Assembly: GCF_016827595.1 (NCBI RefSeq)
Contig: NZ_JAECMS010000001.1
Span: 793,555 to 857,554, forward strand
Source of the DNA: Luteirhabdus pelagi
GTDB lineage: Bacteria; Bacteroidota; Bacteroidia; Flavobacteriales; Flavobacteriaceae
Length of the DNA: 64,000 bases
Direction of reading: 5' to 3'
Position numbers and translations under genes: made by a program. Positions 1 to 8,835 of the stretch are shown here, piece after piece (within the stretch, counting starts at the first letter, position 1; every line of letters begins with the position of its first letter). The notes under the pieces were generated by a model that saw only the letters and a list, made by a program, of their open reading frames with translations, ran no database searches and had not been told where the DNA came from.

Positions 1-1050
1 GATGTGCAACGCTTTCGAGTTGCCAATGGAAATCAGGTGCTGGCTATGGCAAATGGCACCCGGATCCGGCCCTTTTATTCCTGGAACGCTGAAACATCAC
101 TTGGGTTTTGGCGACCCGGAACGAGCCAGATGAACCTATCCATACAGGGATATGATTTTTTTAATGCCAATGCCAACATCGGAGGTGGTTCTGATTTGGA
201 ATGGACGTTCAACCCAGTGGGTGATGATATGAATCTTCGCATCGAAACAGATAATAATGAAAATACCCTTTTTGTAGACGGAACCTATGACAATGTTGGT
301 TTAGGGACCGATACACCGCAAGGCGCCTTGGATGTGAAATCCAGTACGGCTGGAATAGTATTTCCAAATGTGGCGTTAACCGCTAGTAACGTGGGAGCAC
401 CCGTATCGAATCCGCGTACCGGTGGCGATCCAGTACCAGGAACATTCGTCTATAATACAACAACAACCTCTAATGGAACCAATGACGTATATCCTGGATT
501 GTATGTCTGGAATGGTTCTGAGTGGGTTCCACAGTTTACAAAAGAGGATTCGGCCCTTTTCACCCAATCAGCATCAGGTGCAGATGGTCTTCGCCCTACC
601 AACGACACTGCTTTGGACATTCCTGGCATCGATGGAGAAACCTTCACTCCTAAATATTCAGGCGTATATAAAATTGAGTTGAGCGTAAATTATGGCAGTG
701 GCCAGATGAAGGATCCGAGCAGCGGCGATATCAATATAGCCTCGCAGGAAGGACAGTTTACATTCCAATTTAACGGTACCGATTATCCTATTTATGTAAA
801 CTCCTATGGAGCCAAGAACCTTTCGATTGGTAGCTCCGGAGGCACCACTTATTACGCAATTTGGGATCAATGGTCCATGAAAGTTTATGTCGATTTGGTA
901 GCTGGAACCACTTACACCATGAATCTGTTTTTTGAACAATATGAAAACACAGCGTTTTTGAACAACGGTGACAGTGGGGATGGACGTGGCCATATTGGAG
1001 TGAGCGTACACCTTCCTTGTTACGCTGAATTCACTTATGTAGGTGAATAA
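1..1050 (+). CDS. Secreted beta-rich surface protein, 5'-truncated by window edge
   Basis: The reading frame is open from base 1 and ends with TAA at 1048-1050, so the gene starts before the window; the GTG at 4 is only an internal Val codon. The visible 350 residues align almost residue for residue with the C-terminal two thirds of the next gene: a repeat-like N-terminal stretch (NANIGGGSDLEWTFNPVGDD), a 'LGTDTPQGALDV' segment typical of Bacteroidota tail-fibre-like proteins, then a beta-rich domain ending in 'GDGRGHIGVSVHLPCYAEFTYVGE'. That last domain recurs in the next four genes. It resembles C1q/jelly-roll type domains, but I cannot confirm the fold. No enzymatic motif is seen. Likely exported and surface-exposed; function unknown. 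Confidence 0.85.
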   Translation, partial: DVQRFRVANGNQVLAMANGTRIRPFYSWNAETSLGFWRPGTSQMNLSIQGYDFFNANANIGGGSDLEWTFNPVGDDMNLRIETDNNENTLFVDGTYDNVGLGTDTPQGALDVKSSTAGIVFPNVALTASNVGAPVSNPRTGGDPVPGTFVYNTTTTSNGTNDVYPGLYVWNGSEWVPQFTKEDSALFTQSASGADGLRPTNDTALDIPGIDGETFTPKYSGVYKIELSVNYGSGQMKDPSSGDINIASQEGQFTFQFNGTDYPIYVNSYGAKNLSIGSSGGTTYYAIWDQWSMKVYVDLVAGTTYTMNLFFEQYENTAFLNNGDSGDGRGHIGVSVHLPCYAEFTYVGE

Positions 1051-1072
1051 GAAATAGCGTTCTACTAAACCG

Positions 1073-1101
1073 AAAAAGCAGCCAAATGGCTGCTTTTTTT
1101 A
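1073..1101 (+). terminator. Rho-independent terminator
   Basis: Stem aaagcagcc / ggctgcttt with an AAAT loop followed by a run of T, 23 bases after the stop codon of the first gene. It separates this gene from its near-identical paralogue, which has its own promoter. Confidence 0.85.
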
Positions 1102-1216
1102 TTCCGATTATTTAAATCGGAATGAATCCATAATTTAAGATATCTATCTTCTTGATATCATAAAATGTTAAAAAAGAATTTGAGCAAAACAGCTATCTAT
1201 TTAAGTATCAATTTTT

Positions 1217-1297
1217 AAGAAATTTCCTACTTATGTTAAAATTTTAATCTTTTCATCGAATTTTTTTGACTTTTATCGAAATATTGCTCTATACTTG
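1217..1297 (+). promoter_or_regulatory. Promoter with shared upstream block
   Basis: A TTTG at 1265-1268 and a TATACTTG at 1290-1297 are separated by 21 bases, close to the Bacteroidota consensus TTTG-N19-21-TAnnTTTG with one mismatch in the -7 box. A 24-base block at 1217-1240 is repeated exactly at 2960-2983. The 27-base stretch 1252-1278 recurs in front of two other genes of the cluster. The promoter lies 30 bases before the chosen start of the next gene. Confidence 0.65.
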
Positions 1298-1327
1298 TTA
1301 GTCCCAAACAAGAAAACTCGCTTATGT

Positions 1328-2764
1328 ATGAAAACTACTATCAAATTCGCAATCAGTTTATTACTAGCATTTTTTATGTTTACTACCACCGGCTTTTCCC
1401 AGGTTGGTATTAACACAACCACTCCAGCTCCTGGCAGTATGCTAGATATTCAAAGCACCGATAAAGGAATGCTGGTTCCTCGAGTAGATATTGCAGACCT
1501 AAATACTATCGCCCCAATCACGGGAGGAAGCACCGAGAGTTTATTGGTGTACAACACCAACACTACAACCGGGAAAGGATTTTATTATTGGGACGGCACC
1601 CGTTGGGTGAATCTCGAAGAAACCGAAAAATGGGACCTGCTAGGAAATACTGGTACCGACCGAGATGTAAATTTTGTTGGAACTACCGATGGCGAAGCCC
1701 TTACCTTCAGAACCAACAATGTGCAGCGTTTTAGGATTGCAAACGGCAATCAGGTACTGGCAATGGCAAACGGGTCTAGAATCAACCCATTCTATTCTTG
1801 GAATGCTGAAACCTCTATGGGGTTTTGGAGACCAGGTACCAGTCAGATGAATTTGTCTATCCAAGGTTACGACTTCTTTAACGCTAATGCTAATATTGGC
1901 GGAGGATCGGATTTGGAATGGACCTTCAACCCGGTGGGTGATGATATGAATCTTCGCGTAGAAACCGATAACGATGAAAATACCCTCTTTGTTGATGGCA
2001 CATACGACAATGTAGGATTGGGTACCGACACACCTCAAGGTGCTTTGGATGTAAGTTCAACCAATTCTGGTATCGTTTTTCCAAACGTCGCCTTAACCGC
2101 CAGCAATGTTCACACCCCAGTTACTAATCCACGTACGGGTGGCGCACCCGTTCCAGGAACGTTTGTTTATAACACCAGCTCCACGTCCAATGGAACAAAC
2201 GATGTGTATCCGGGACTTTATGTTTGGAGTGGCTCGCAATGGGTTCCTCAGTACACGAAAGAAGATGCGGCAATATTCACACAGGACCCATCAGGGTTCT
2301 ATGGCTTACGGCCTACCAACGATACGGCAATGGATATTCCTGGTATTGATGGCGAAACCTTCACCCCAAAATATACAGGCGTATACAAAATTGAGCTGAG
2401 CGTTAATTATGGAAGTGGACAAATGGACGACCCAACATCGGGCGATGTAAATATTGCATCTCAAGAAGGACAGTTTACCTTTCAATTTAACGGTACCGAT
2501 TATCCTATTTATGTGAATTCCTACGGTTCCAAAAACATGAACATCGGTGGCTCTGGAACAACCTACTATGCTATTTGGGATCAATGGACCATGAAGGTTT
2601 ATGTAAATTTGGTCGCTGGAACTCCCTATACAATGAATCTCTTCTTTGAACAATATGAAGCTGAAGGCTTCATTGATAATGGTGATAGTGGTGATGGCCG
2701 CGGCCATATTGGGGTGAGTGTTCATTTACCTTGCTATGCTGAGTTTACATATATAGGAGAATAA
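1328..2764 (+). CDS. Secreted beta-rich surface protein, paralogue 2
   Basis: 478 residues. The ATG at 1328 is preferred over an upstream GTG/TTG because it opens a clean signal peptide (MKTTIKFAISLLLAFFMFTT, cleavage near GFSQ). After the signal comes 'VGINTTTPAPGSMLDIQS', the usual mature N-terminus of Bacteroidota tail-fibre-like and adhesin-like proteins, then a middle region with another 'GLGTDTPQGALDV' unit, then the C-terminal beta-rich domain (about residues 320-478). The last 350 residues are nearly identical to the partial gene upstream, which indicates recent tandem duplication. No T9SS sorting domain is visible, so the route beyond the periplasm is unclear. Probably a cell-surface structural or adhesive protein; the substrate is not known. 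Confidence 0.85.
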   Translation: MKTTIKFAISLLLAFFMFTTTGFSQVGINTTTPAPGSMLDIQSTDKGMLVPRVDIADLNTIAPITGGSTESLLVYNTNTTTGKGFYYWDGTRWVNLEETEKWDLLGNTGTDRDVNFVGTTDGEALTFRTNNVQRFRIANGNQVLAMANGSRINPFYSWNAETSMGFWRPGTSQMNLSIQGYDFFNANANIGGGSDLEWTFNPVGDDMNLRVETDNDENTLFVDGTYDNVGLGTDTPQGALDVSSTNSGIVFPNVALTASNVHTPVTNPRTGGAPVPGTFVYNTSSTSNGTNDVYPGLYVWSGSQWVPQYTKEDAAIFTQDPSGFYGLRPTNDTAMDIPGIDGETFTPKYTGVYKIELSVNYGSGQMDDPTSGDVNIASQEGQFTFQFNGTDYPIYVNSYGSKNMNIGGSGTTYYAIWDQWTMKVYVNLVAGTPYTMNLFFEQYEAEGFIDNGDSGDGRGHIGVSVHLPCYAEFTYIGE

Positions 2765-2817
2765 TATTTCATTAACTGCACACCCGTCTTTGTACAAGAT
2801 TGGTTTGTTTTGCCATA

Positions 2818-2846
2818 AGAGAGCGGTTTACGAGACCGCTCTCTTT
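2818..2846 (+). terminator. Rho-independent terminator
   Basis: Perfect 10-bp stem agagagcggt (2818-2827) / accgctctct (2835-2844) with a 7-base loop and TTT after it, 54 bases past the stop of the preceding gene. The rest of the 308-base gap 2765-3072 holds the next promoter. Confidence 0.85.
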
Positions 2847-2959
2847 CATATTACGGAATCTTTAAAATGAACCCACGAAATTTTTCATAACCACGCAAAC
2901 CAAGATAAATGCTAACAAATCCTTAAAATAATAGACTATCTACATGAAAGTCAATAAAT

Positions 2960-3040
2960 AAGAAATTTCCTACTTATGTTAAATTATTAAGTATTTCATC
3001 GATTTTATTTGATTTTCATCGTGAAAGCTTCGTATGTTTG
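2960..3040 (+). promoter_or_regulatory. Promoter with shared upstream block, copy 2
   Basis: TTTG at 3008-3011 and TATGTTTG at 3033-3040, a perfect TAnnTTTG box, are 21 bases apart, the same spacing as in the promoter at 1265-1297. The 24-base block 2960-2983 is identical to 1217-1240. The 27-base element at 2995-3021 is the second copy of the shared motif. After the -7 box both promoters continue with AGTCCC. It probably drives the genes from 3073 to 8640 as one unit. Confidence 0.75.
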
Positions 3041-3072
3041 AAGTCCCCATAACTTACTAACCTGCTTATGCA

Positions 3073-3867
3073 ATGAAAACAAAACTTTTAAATAGAGTTT
3101 TTACCCCTGCTTGTTTTCTTCTAGCTACCCTGTGCTCTTTTGGACAGGTGGGTATCAACACGACCACTCCAGAAGGTATTCTGGATGTCTCTAGCAATAC
3201 TCATGGTATTGTATTACCACGGGTAGCACTTAGCGCAACAAATATCTCTGCACCCGTAGTGAATCCACAGGGAGGATCTCTTGCTATTGGCACAGTTATT
3301 TACAACACTAACGAAACTTCTACGGGCTCTAATGATGTTTACAAGGGAATTTATGTCTGGAATGGTTCTGAATGGTATAACAAATTCACTAAGAAACAAG
3401 TCTATATGGTTACCCAAACCAGTATGATGCGTCCAAAATCTAGTGATGGCTATGTAAATGTGCCAGGATTAGCTTCCCAAAATTTTACAGCAAAGTATAC
3501 CGGTACCTATAGAATTGAAGTAAGTATGAATTTTGGTGGCGGGTATGTAACAAATAACGGTCCTACAATTGACATACTTACACATGAGGGTAATTTTCGC
3601 TTCACCTTTGATGGCACAAACTATATCACCCCTGCGAAAACCTATTGTACAATACTAGGAACAAGATACTACGCTATTTGGGAACAATTCACAAAAGTAA
3701 TATACGTCGATCTTGTAGCTGGACAATCATATAACTTCAGACTTCAATTCGATGCACTAGCCGCTCCCTATTTCGATAACAGTGGAAATAGTGGAAACGG
3801 AAGAGGCTATATCGGCATCCCCGACCACGCCCCATGTTCAGTTGAATTCACCTATATAGGAGAATAA
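3073..3867 (+). CDS. Secreted beta-rich protein, short paralogue A
   Basis: 264 residues with an N-terminal signal peptide (MKTKLLNRVFTPACFLLATL, mature end near SFGQ) followed by 'VGINTTTPEGILDVSSNT'. The C-terminal two thirds match the beta-rich domain of the two longer proteins upstream: 'YTGTYRIEVSMNFGGG', 'IYVDLVAGQSYNFRLQF', and a terminal 'GNGRGYIG...CSVEFTYIGE' with a conserved Cys. It lacks the ~200-residue middle region of the long paralogues. First gene of a run of three short paralogues separated by only 11 and 6 bases, so co-transcription is likely. No catalytic motif; extracellular or surface location inferred from the signal peptide. Confidence 0.85.
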   Translation: MKTKLLNRVFTPACFLLATLCSFGQVGINTTTPEGILDVSSNTHGIVLPRVALSATNISAPVVNPQGGSLAIGTVIYNTNETSTGSNDVYKGIYVWNGSEWYNKFTKKQVYMVTQTSMMRPKSSDGYVNVPGLASQNFTAKYTGTYRIEVSMNFGGGYVTNNGPTIDILTHEGNFRFTFDGTNYITPAKTYCTILGTRYYAIWEQFTKVIYVDLVAGQSYNFRLQFDALAAPYFDNSGNSGNGRGYIGIPDHAPCSVEFTYIGE

Positions 3868-3878
3868 TTTTATTATTT

Positions 3879-4673
3879 ATGAAAAATATTACCCTACTTA
3901 TACTTTTACTTTCCGTCTGTACCCTTTCCGCTCAAGTAGGAATTGGCACGACCGCTCCAAAGGGAGTTTTGGATATTGAAAGCAGCCAACAGGGTGTGGT
4001 ATACCCAACCATTGCCTTAACGGCTACCAACGTCGAGGCCCCTGTAATAAACCCGCAAGGTGGAGGCCTAGCGGTGGGAACTACCATTTACAATACCAAT
4101 ACAACGAATACGGGCACCAACGATGTTGAGCCAGGTATCTATTCATGGAGTGGAACGAAATGGATTCCACACTTCTATGTAAAACAACACGAATTTTACC
4201 AGCAGACGAGTACTTTAAGAAGTTCATCTTCTTCAGGATACCAACTTGTTCCGGGTTTAGATGCCGACTCCTTTACCGCTACTTATTCAGGATTGTACCG
4301 AATTTATATCAAAGCCTATTACGGGGGTGGAAATGTAATTCAAAATAGTGATATCGAAGCTGTAGCCGCAACAGGTACTTTCCGCTTGAATTGGGATGGA
4401 ACCCCCCATACCTTCAACGTGAAGTCATATTCTGCATACAATAACAATGTTGGAGGCGGAATCGTGATGAGCAATAAGTGGATTGAAACCACCCGTATCA
4501 TATATGTGAACCTGATTGCAGGACAGACCTATAATTTCAATTTTGAGTTCGATCAAACTTCAAGTACCGGCTTTGAAGCGAATGGAAACTTATCTGGAGG
4601 AAATGATGGCAGAGGATACGTAGGTGCTGATATTCCGTGTTCGATAGAAATCTCTTTTATCGATGAAAATTAA
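3879..4673 (+). CDS. Secreted beta-rich protein, short paralogue B
   Basis: 264 residues: signal peptide (MKNITLLILLLSVCTLSA, cleavage before QVGIG), then 'VGIGTTAPKGVLDIESS' and the same beta-rich C-terminal domain ('YSGLYRIYIKAYYGGG', 'IYVNLIAGQTYNFNFEF', 'GRGYVGADIPCSIEISF'). It starts 11 bases after the previous stop and shares its architecture, so the two arose by tandem duplication followed by considerable divergence, unlike the first two genes of the window, which are nearly identical. Function unknown; a surface or matrix component is the simplest reading. Confidence 0.85.
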   Translation: MKNITLLILLLSVCTLSAQVGIGTTAPKGVLDIESSQQGVVYPTIALTATNVEAPVINPQGGGLAVGTTIYNTNTTNTGTNDVEPGIYSWSGTKWIPHFYVKQHEFYQQTSTLRSSSSSGYQLVPGLDADSFTATYSGLYRIYIKAYYGGGNVIQNSDIEAVAATGTFRLNWDGTPHTFNVKSYSAYNNNVGGGIVMSNKWIETTRIIYVNLIAGQTYNFNFEFDQTSSTGFEANGNLSGGNDGRGYVGADIPCSIEISFIDEN

Positions 4674-4679
4674 AAAAAC

Positions 4680-5510
4680 ATGAAAAATTCTAATTTTATA
4701 TTGAGTTTAGTGGTTAGTGTATTGGTATGCTCCAATATAGTAGCCCAAGTAGGAGTTGCAACCAATCAGCCAGAAGGTATTTTGGACTTACAGAATAGCG
4801 GATCGGCAGGTTTTGTATTTCCTCGAGTCGCTCTTACATCCACGCTCGTTGAAGCCCCAGTTACAAACCCAAATGGCGGCTCGTTAGTGGAAGGAACGGT
4901 AGTATTCAACACTAACAGTACCGCGACAGGAGCAAATGATGTTACCCCAGGCATATATGTATGGGAAGGCAGCCGGTGGAACCCTCAGTTTTTACGAGAG
5001 GACACTGTTAAGTTTGAACAGTCACCATTGGATTTTAGGACCACTACAGGCAGTACTAGCTATAATAATGGTTCTTCAGACTGGGTAGAAGTACCTGGCT
5101 TGGGAAGTGGATCTACTTTCACGCCAAAATATACAGGAACCTATCGCATTGAAGCGAATTTCAATTTTGGTTCGGGTGAAGTAAAAACACCTTCCTCAGG
5201 AAACATCAGTATGTCGACAATGGAGGGTCTTTTTCGACTAACGTTCGATGGCAGCAATGATGTTATCTATACTCACTCCTATGGCATGTACAACGATGCT
5301 TTAGGGGGTGGAACTTATACCGAAGAATACCGCCACGAAACAAGTATTGTAAAGTATGTTACGTTAACTGCTGGACAGACTTATAACTTTATGGTTGAAA
5401 TCGACATCTTTGTCGGCGACGGCTATGTGGACAATGGAAATTCTGGAACAGGAAGAGGCCATGTCGGCGTTGGTATTCCTTGCACTCTAGAATTTTCATT
5501 TATAGAATAA
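4680..5510 (+). CDS. Secreted beta-rich protein, short paralogue C
   Basis: 276 residues with signal peptide (MKNSNFILSLVVSVLVCSNI, mature end at QVGVA) and the cluster's typical 'EGILDLQNSGSAGFVFPRVAL' segment, then the beta-rich domain ending 'GTGRGHVGVGIPCTLEFSFIE'. Only 6 bases separate it from the gene upstream and 43 from the choice-of-anchor-B gene downstream, with no terminator between. The conserved Cys about ten residues from the C-terminus is present in every member of the family here. No known enzyme motif. Confidence 0.85.
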   Translation: MKNSNFILSLVVSVLVCSNIVAQVGVATNQPEGILDLQNSGSAGFVFPRVALTSTLVEAPVTNPNGGSLVEGTVVFNTNSTATGANDVTPGIYVWEGSRWNPQFLREDTVKFEQSPLDFRTTTGSTSYNNGSSDWVEVPGLGSGSTFTPKYTGTYRIEANFNFGSGEVKTPSSGNISMSTMEGLFRLTFDGSNDVIYTHSYGMYNDALGGGTYTEEYRHETSIVKYVTLTAGQTYNFMVEIDIFVGDGYVDNGNSGTGRGHVGVGIPCTLEFSFIE

Positions 5511-5553
5511 TAAACACTACTACAATTATAATACTAATTAAACACCCCATTTC

Positions 5554-8500
5554 ATGAAAAAACTAGCCTATCTCCTCCTACTGCTTAGCAGCACTCTCAC
5601 CTTCTCACAATCCCCTTGTAGTGGAGGAAATGCTGGCGGTTATCCGTGCGACGGACTCACCCTACAATCACGTATATCCTTAGGCCAATTAGGAGCCTCT
5701 TCAGGAAACGATTCTTGGGGATGGACGGACCCATCGGACGGAAAAGAATATGCATTGGTTGGATTAAATAATAGTACCTTTTTTATAGACATTACTGATC
5801 CTGTAAATCCACGTCGTTTAGGACGCCTTATGACCCATACTGGCAATAGCGCTTGGAGAGATGTGAAAGTATACAACAATCACGCATTTATCGTTAGTGA
5901 AGCGAATGGGCATGGAATGCAAGTATTCGACCTGACACGTTTAAGAGGACTTTCGACCAATGCGAATCGAACATTCAGTGAAGATGCTCATCTTGGAACT
6001 TTTGGAGCGGCGCATAATATTGTCATTAATGAAAGTGAAGGAATTGCATATATTGTTGGAGCTAATGGAAGTGGATTTAACGGAGGACCTATCTTTGTAG
6101 ATATTTCCAATCCAACAAGTCCGTTTGAAATATCCCGTTACAGCGGATTGGGTTATACCCACGATGCACAAGTAGTAACCTATAATGGGCCAGATTCAGA
6201 CTACACTGGAAAAGAGATTTTTATAGGAAGTAATGAAGATGAAGTGGTTATTTTAGATGTGACCGATAAACTCAATATCCAAAGTATTGCTACAATTGAT
6301 TACACAAACAAATCATATACCCATCAAGGCTGGTTCACCGAAGACCAGCGCTATTTTATACTTGGTGATGAACTAGATGAACAAGACAACGGATTTCCAA
6401 CAAAAACAGTAATCTTCGATTTTAACGACTTAGACAATCCAGTCCATCACTTCGATTATTACGGACCTACAAACGCCATTGACCATAATGGATATGTTCG
6501 GGGAAATCGTTTTTATATTGCTAATTACGGAGCTGGATTGCGAATTGTTAAAGTTGACGATATCGCCAATCAAAATATGACCGAAATTAATTATTTCGAC
6601 ACGTACACTCCTAGTAACTCGGCTACCTTTCATGGTGCTTGGAATGTATACCCATATTTTGAAAGCGGAAATATTATTATTAGCAACTATGACGAAGGCT
6701 TCTTTATTGTTAAGGACCCATTATATGACAATGTAGATCCCGTAGCCAATTGCCAAGATATTACCATTACCTTAGATCGGCTTACGGGTGAAGCTACCCT
6801 TACAGCAGACGACATCGATAATGGCTCATCAGATAACTTCGGAATTACAAAAAAGAGTATCGATATTACAACTTTTACCTGTGATGATATTGGAACACAT
6901 CCCGTTACTCTAACCGTTGAAGACGACTATGGAAACAAAAGTAGCTGCACCGCTACCGTTACAGTTGTTCCAGAAACTACCGCCTTTATCTCTGGCACAT
7001 GGGATAATGGCACACCAGGCCCTGGTAGCAACGCAAAAATTTCACAGAATTACAACACCGACTTCGAGGGAAGCTTTAGCGCTTGTACTTGTGAAGTCGA
7101 TGCTGCAAGAACTTTAACTATCGCAGCGGGAGACCATATAGCGATCGAAAAGGACATTACCGTTGACGGTTCATTGTTTGTGGCACACGAAGGAAGTGTG
7201 GTTCAAATCGATCCAAACGCTACAGTTACAAAGACCTCAGGTGGTTCTATTACTGTTGAGAAAGTTACGCCTACCTTGGCAGAGCGCGACTTTATGATTT
7301 TAAGTAGCCCTATGGATGCCGAAACCCGCACCGATGTGTATGGAAATTCTGTAATGGTACGAAACCATATTACGGGAAACTTTGTTCCGAACCCTGCGGT
7401 TGCAGCAGCATTCCCATTCGCGGAGAATTTTGCTGACGATAATGGCGATAATTGGGTGAACTATTCCGGCGTCATAAATGTTGGGGAAGGCTATTTGGTA
7501 CGCCCACAGGATACACCAACCAGTAGCGGGTCGTTTACACTAAATTACACTGAAGGAACACTGAACAATGGAGATGTTAGCTTCCCAATTGTATATAACG
7601 GAAGCCAGAACGCAAGCCCCAATATGCTAGGTAATCCTTATGCGTCTGCTATAGATGCAGATGCCTTTATCGCTCAAAATGCCATGATCGATGCGATTTA
7701 TTTCTGGGAACATATTACCGTTCCAAACCCAGGATACCCTGGATACAACCCTAACAACTATAGCATGGGAGATATCTCTATCTATAATGGTATGGGTGGT
7801 GTTGCCGCAGCTAATGATCCTGGCACCTCAACAACTCCTAATGGCTATATTGCCTCCGGACAAGGGTTTGGTGTGAAAGCGTCTGCAAGCGGAACAGCCG
7901 TTTTTACAAATGAAATGCGCGTTACCGGAAACAACGACGGTTACCGTTCCACTTCATTTGAAAGCGACAGAGCTTGGGTAAAGGCTACTTCTATGAACTA
8001 TGAATTAGGAAGTGAATCGCTAATCGGATTTTCAGATGCTGCTACTAATGGCATCGATACCCAATTCGACACCAAGAGAATGGCTACTCCAGTATCGTTC
8101 TATTCTGTTTTACCTTCAGGTGAAGAATTGGCGATTCAAGGACGAGAAGCATTTGAAGATGAAGCACAAGTACCAATGGGTTTCAGCTCACAGTTGGAAG
8201 GAATGAGCCGCTATAGAATTTCATTAAGCAACGTAATGGGCGAAAATATGGTAGATGCGAAGATATTGCTCGTGGACACCTATTTGAACACCACTACCAA
8301 TCTGAATGAGAGTTTTTATGAGTTCGAGAGCGAAGCCGGCACCTTTAACGATCGATTTATCTTACAGTTCAAGGCGCCAGAGATATTGGGCGTAGAAGAT
8401 AGCGTTAGCTTTATAACGATCTACCCAAACCCAACAGAGAGCACCTTGACAATAGCGAGTCCCGCTACTTACATTCGAAATATTTCCGTATTCGATATAA

Positions 8501-8640
8501 TGGGACGACGAATTAACGAAACCCTAGAGGGCGATGTCAATCAGCATTCTATCGATGTATCGAATTTGGAGACCGCCATCTATTTTGTAGAGATAAAAAC
8601 GGACAATGGTTCAGTAACCAAAAAAATGGTTAAGAAGTAA
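5554..8640 (+). CDS. Choice-of-anchor B family protein with T9SS sorting domain
   Basis: 1028 residues. Signal peptide at 1-19, then LVIVD-type beta-propeller repeats (about 30-390) with 'GLNNSTFFIDITDPVNPRRLG' and repeated 'VDISNP' / 'ILDVTD' strands, the hallmark of choice-of-anchor-B proteins. An HYR-like segment follows (about 395-475, 'TCDDIGTHPVTLTVEDDYGNK'). From about 478 to the end the protein matches the C-terminal half of the subtilisin-like protease at 13167-16550. The last ~75 residues are a type A T9SS sorting domain ('IYPNPTESTLTI ... IFVEIK..VTKKMVKK' pattern). Expected to cross the outer membrane by T9SS and be released or anchored at the surface. Last gene before a strong terminator. 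Confidence 0.9.
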   Translation: MKKLAYLLLLLSSTLTFSQSPCSGGNAGGYPCDGLTLQSRISLGQLGASSGNDSWGWTDPSDGKEYALVGLNNSTFFIDITDPVNPRRLGRLMTHTGNSAWRDVKVYNNHAFIVSEANGHGMQVFDLTRLRGLSTNANRTFSEDAHLGTFGAAHNIVINESEGIAYIVGANGSGFNGGPIFVDISNPTSPFEISRYSGLGYTHDAQVVTYNGPDSDYTGKEIFIGSNEDEVVILDVTDKLNIQSIATIDYTNKSYTHQGWFTEDQRYFILGDELDEQDNGFPTKTVIFDFNDLDNPVHHFDYYGPTNAIDHNGYVRGNRFYIANYGAGLRIVKVDDIANQNMTEINYFDTYTPSNSATFHGAWNVYPYFESGNIIISNYDEGFFIVKDPLYDNVDPVANCQDITITLDRLTGEATLTADDIDNGSSDNFGITKKSIDITTFTCDDIGTHPVTLTVEDDYGNKSSCTATVTVVPETTAFISGTWDNGTPGPGSNAKISQNYNTDFEGSFSACTCEVDAARTLTIAAGDHIAIEKDITVDGSLFVAHEGSVVQIDPNATVTKTSGGSITVEKVTPTLAERDFMILSSPMDAETRTDVYGNSVMVRNHITGNFVPNPAVAAAFPFAENFADDNGDNWVNYSGVINVGEGYLVRPQDTPTSSGSFTLNYTEGTLNNGDVSFPIVYNGSQNASPNMLGNPYASAIDADAFIAQNAMIDAIYFWEHITVPNPGYPGYNPNNYSMGDISIYNGMGGVAAANDPGTSTTPNGYIASGQGFGVKASASGTAVFTNEMRVTGNNDGYRSTSFESDRAWVKATSMNYELGSESLIGFSDAATNGIDTQFDTKRMATPVSFYSVLPSGEELAIQGREAFEDEAQVPMGFSSQLEGMSRYRISLSNVMGENMVDAKILLVDTYLNTTTNLNESFYEFESEAGTFNDRFILQFKAPEILGVEDSVSFITIYPNPTESTLTIASPATYIRNISVFDIMGRRINETLEGDVNQHSIDVSNLETAIYFVEIKTDNGSVTKKMVKK

Positions 8641-8664
8641 CGCAGCATCCTATCTTAAAATTTT

Positions 8665-8690
8665 AAAGCCCTCATAATGAGGGCTTTTTA
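8665..8690 (+). terminator. Rho-independent terminator
   Basis: Stem aaagccctcat / atgagggcttt with a very short loop followed by TTATTTTTT, 25 bases after the stop of the choice-of-anchor-B gene. It closes the 3073-8640 unit. Confidence 0.85.
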
Positions 8691-8701
8691 TTTTTTAACA
8701 A

Positions 8702-8728
8702 TTCATCGATATTTTATGCTTTCTATCG
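8702..8728 (+). promoter_or_regulatory. Third copy of the 27-base upstream motif
   Basis: Begins TTCATCGAT and ends TATCG, with exactly the same length and matching T-rich spacing as 1252-1278 and 2995-3021. It lies 108 bases before the ATG of the S74-domain protein. No good TAnnTTTG box is found at the expected distance, so here it may act as an operator or activator site rather than a core promoter element. Confidence 0.5.
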
Positions 8729-8835
8729 TATTTTCATTAAGTAAATACTTAAAATATTGATAATTAAACAACTATATAGTATAATTGTTATGGATTTGCC
8801 CCAATTACAGATGTATCACCTTAAGATTATTAATT

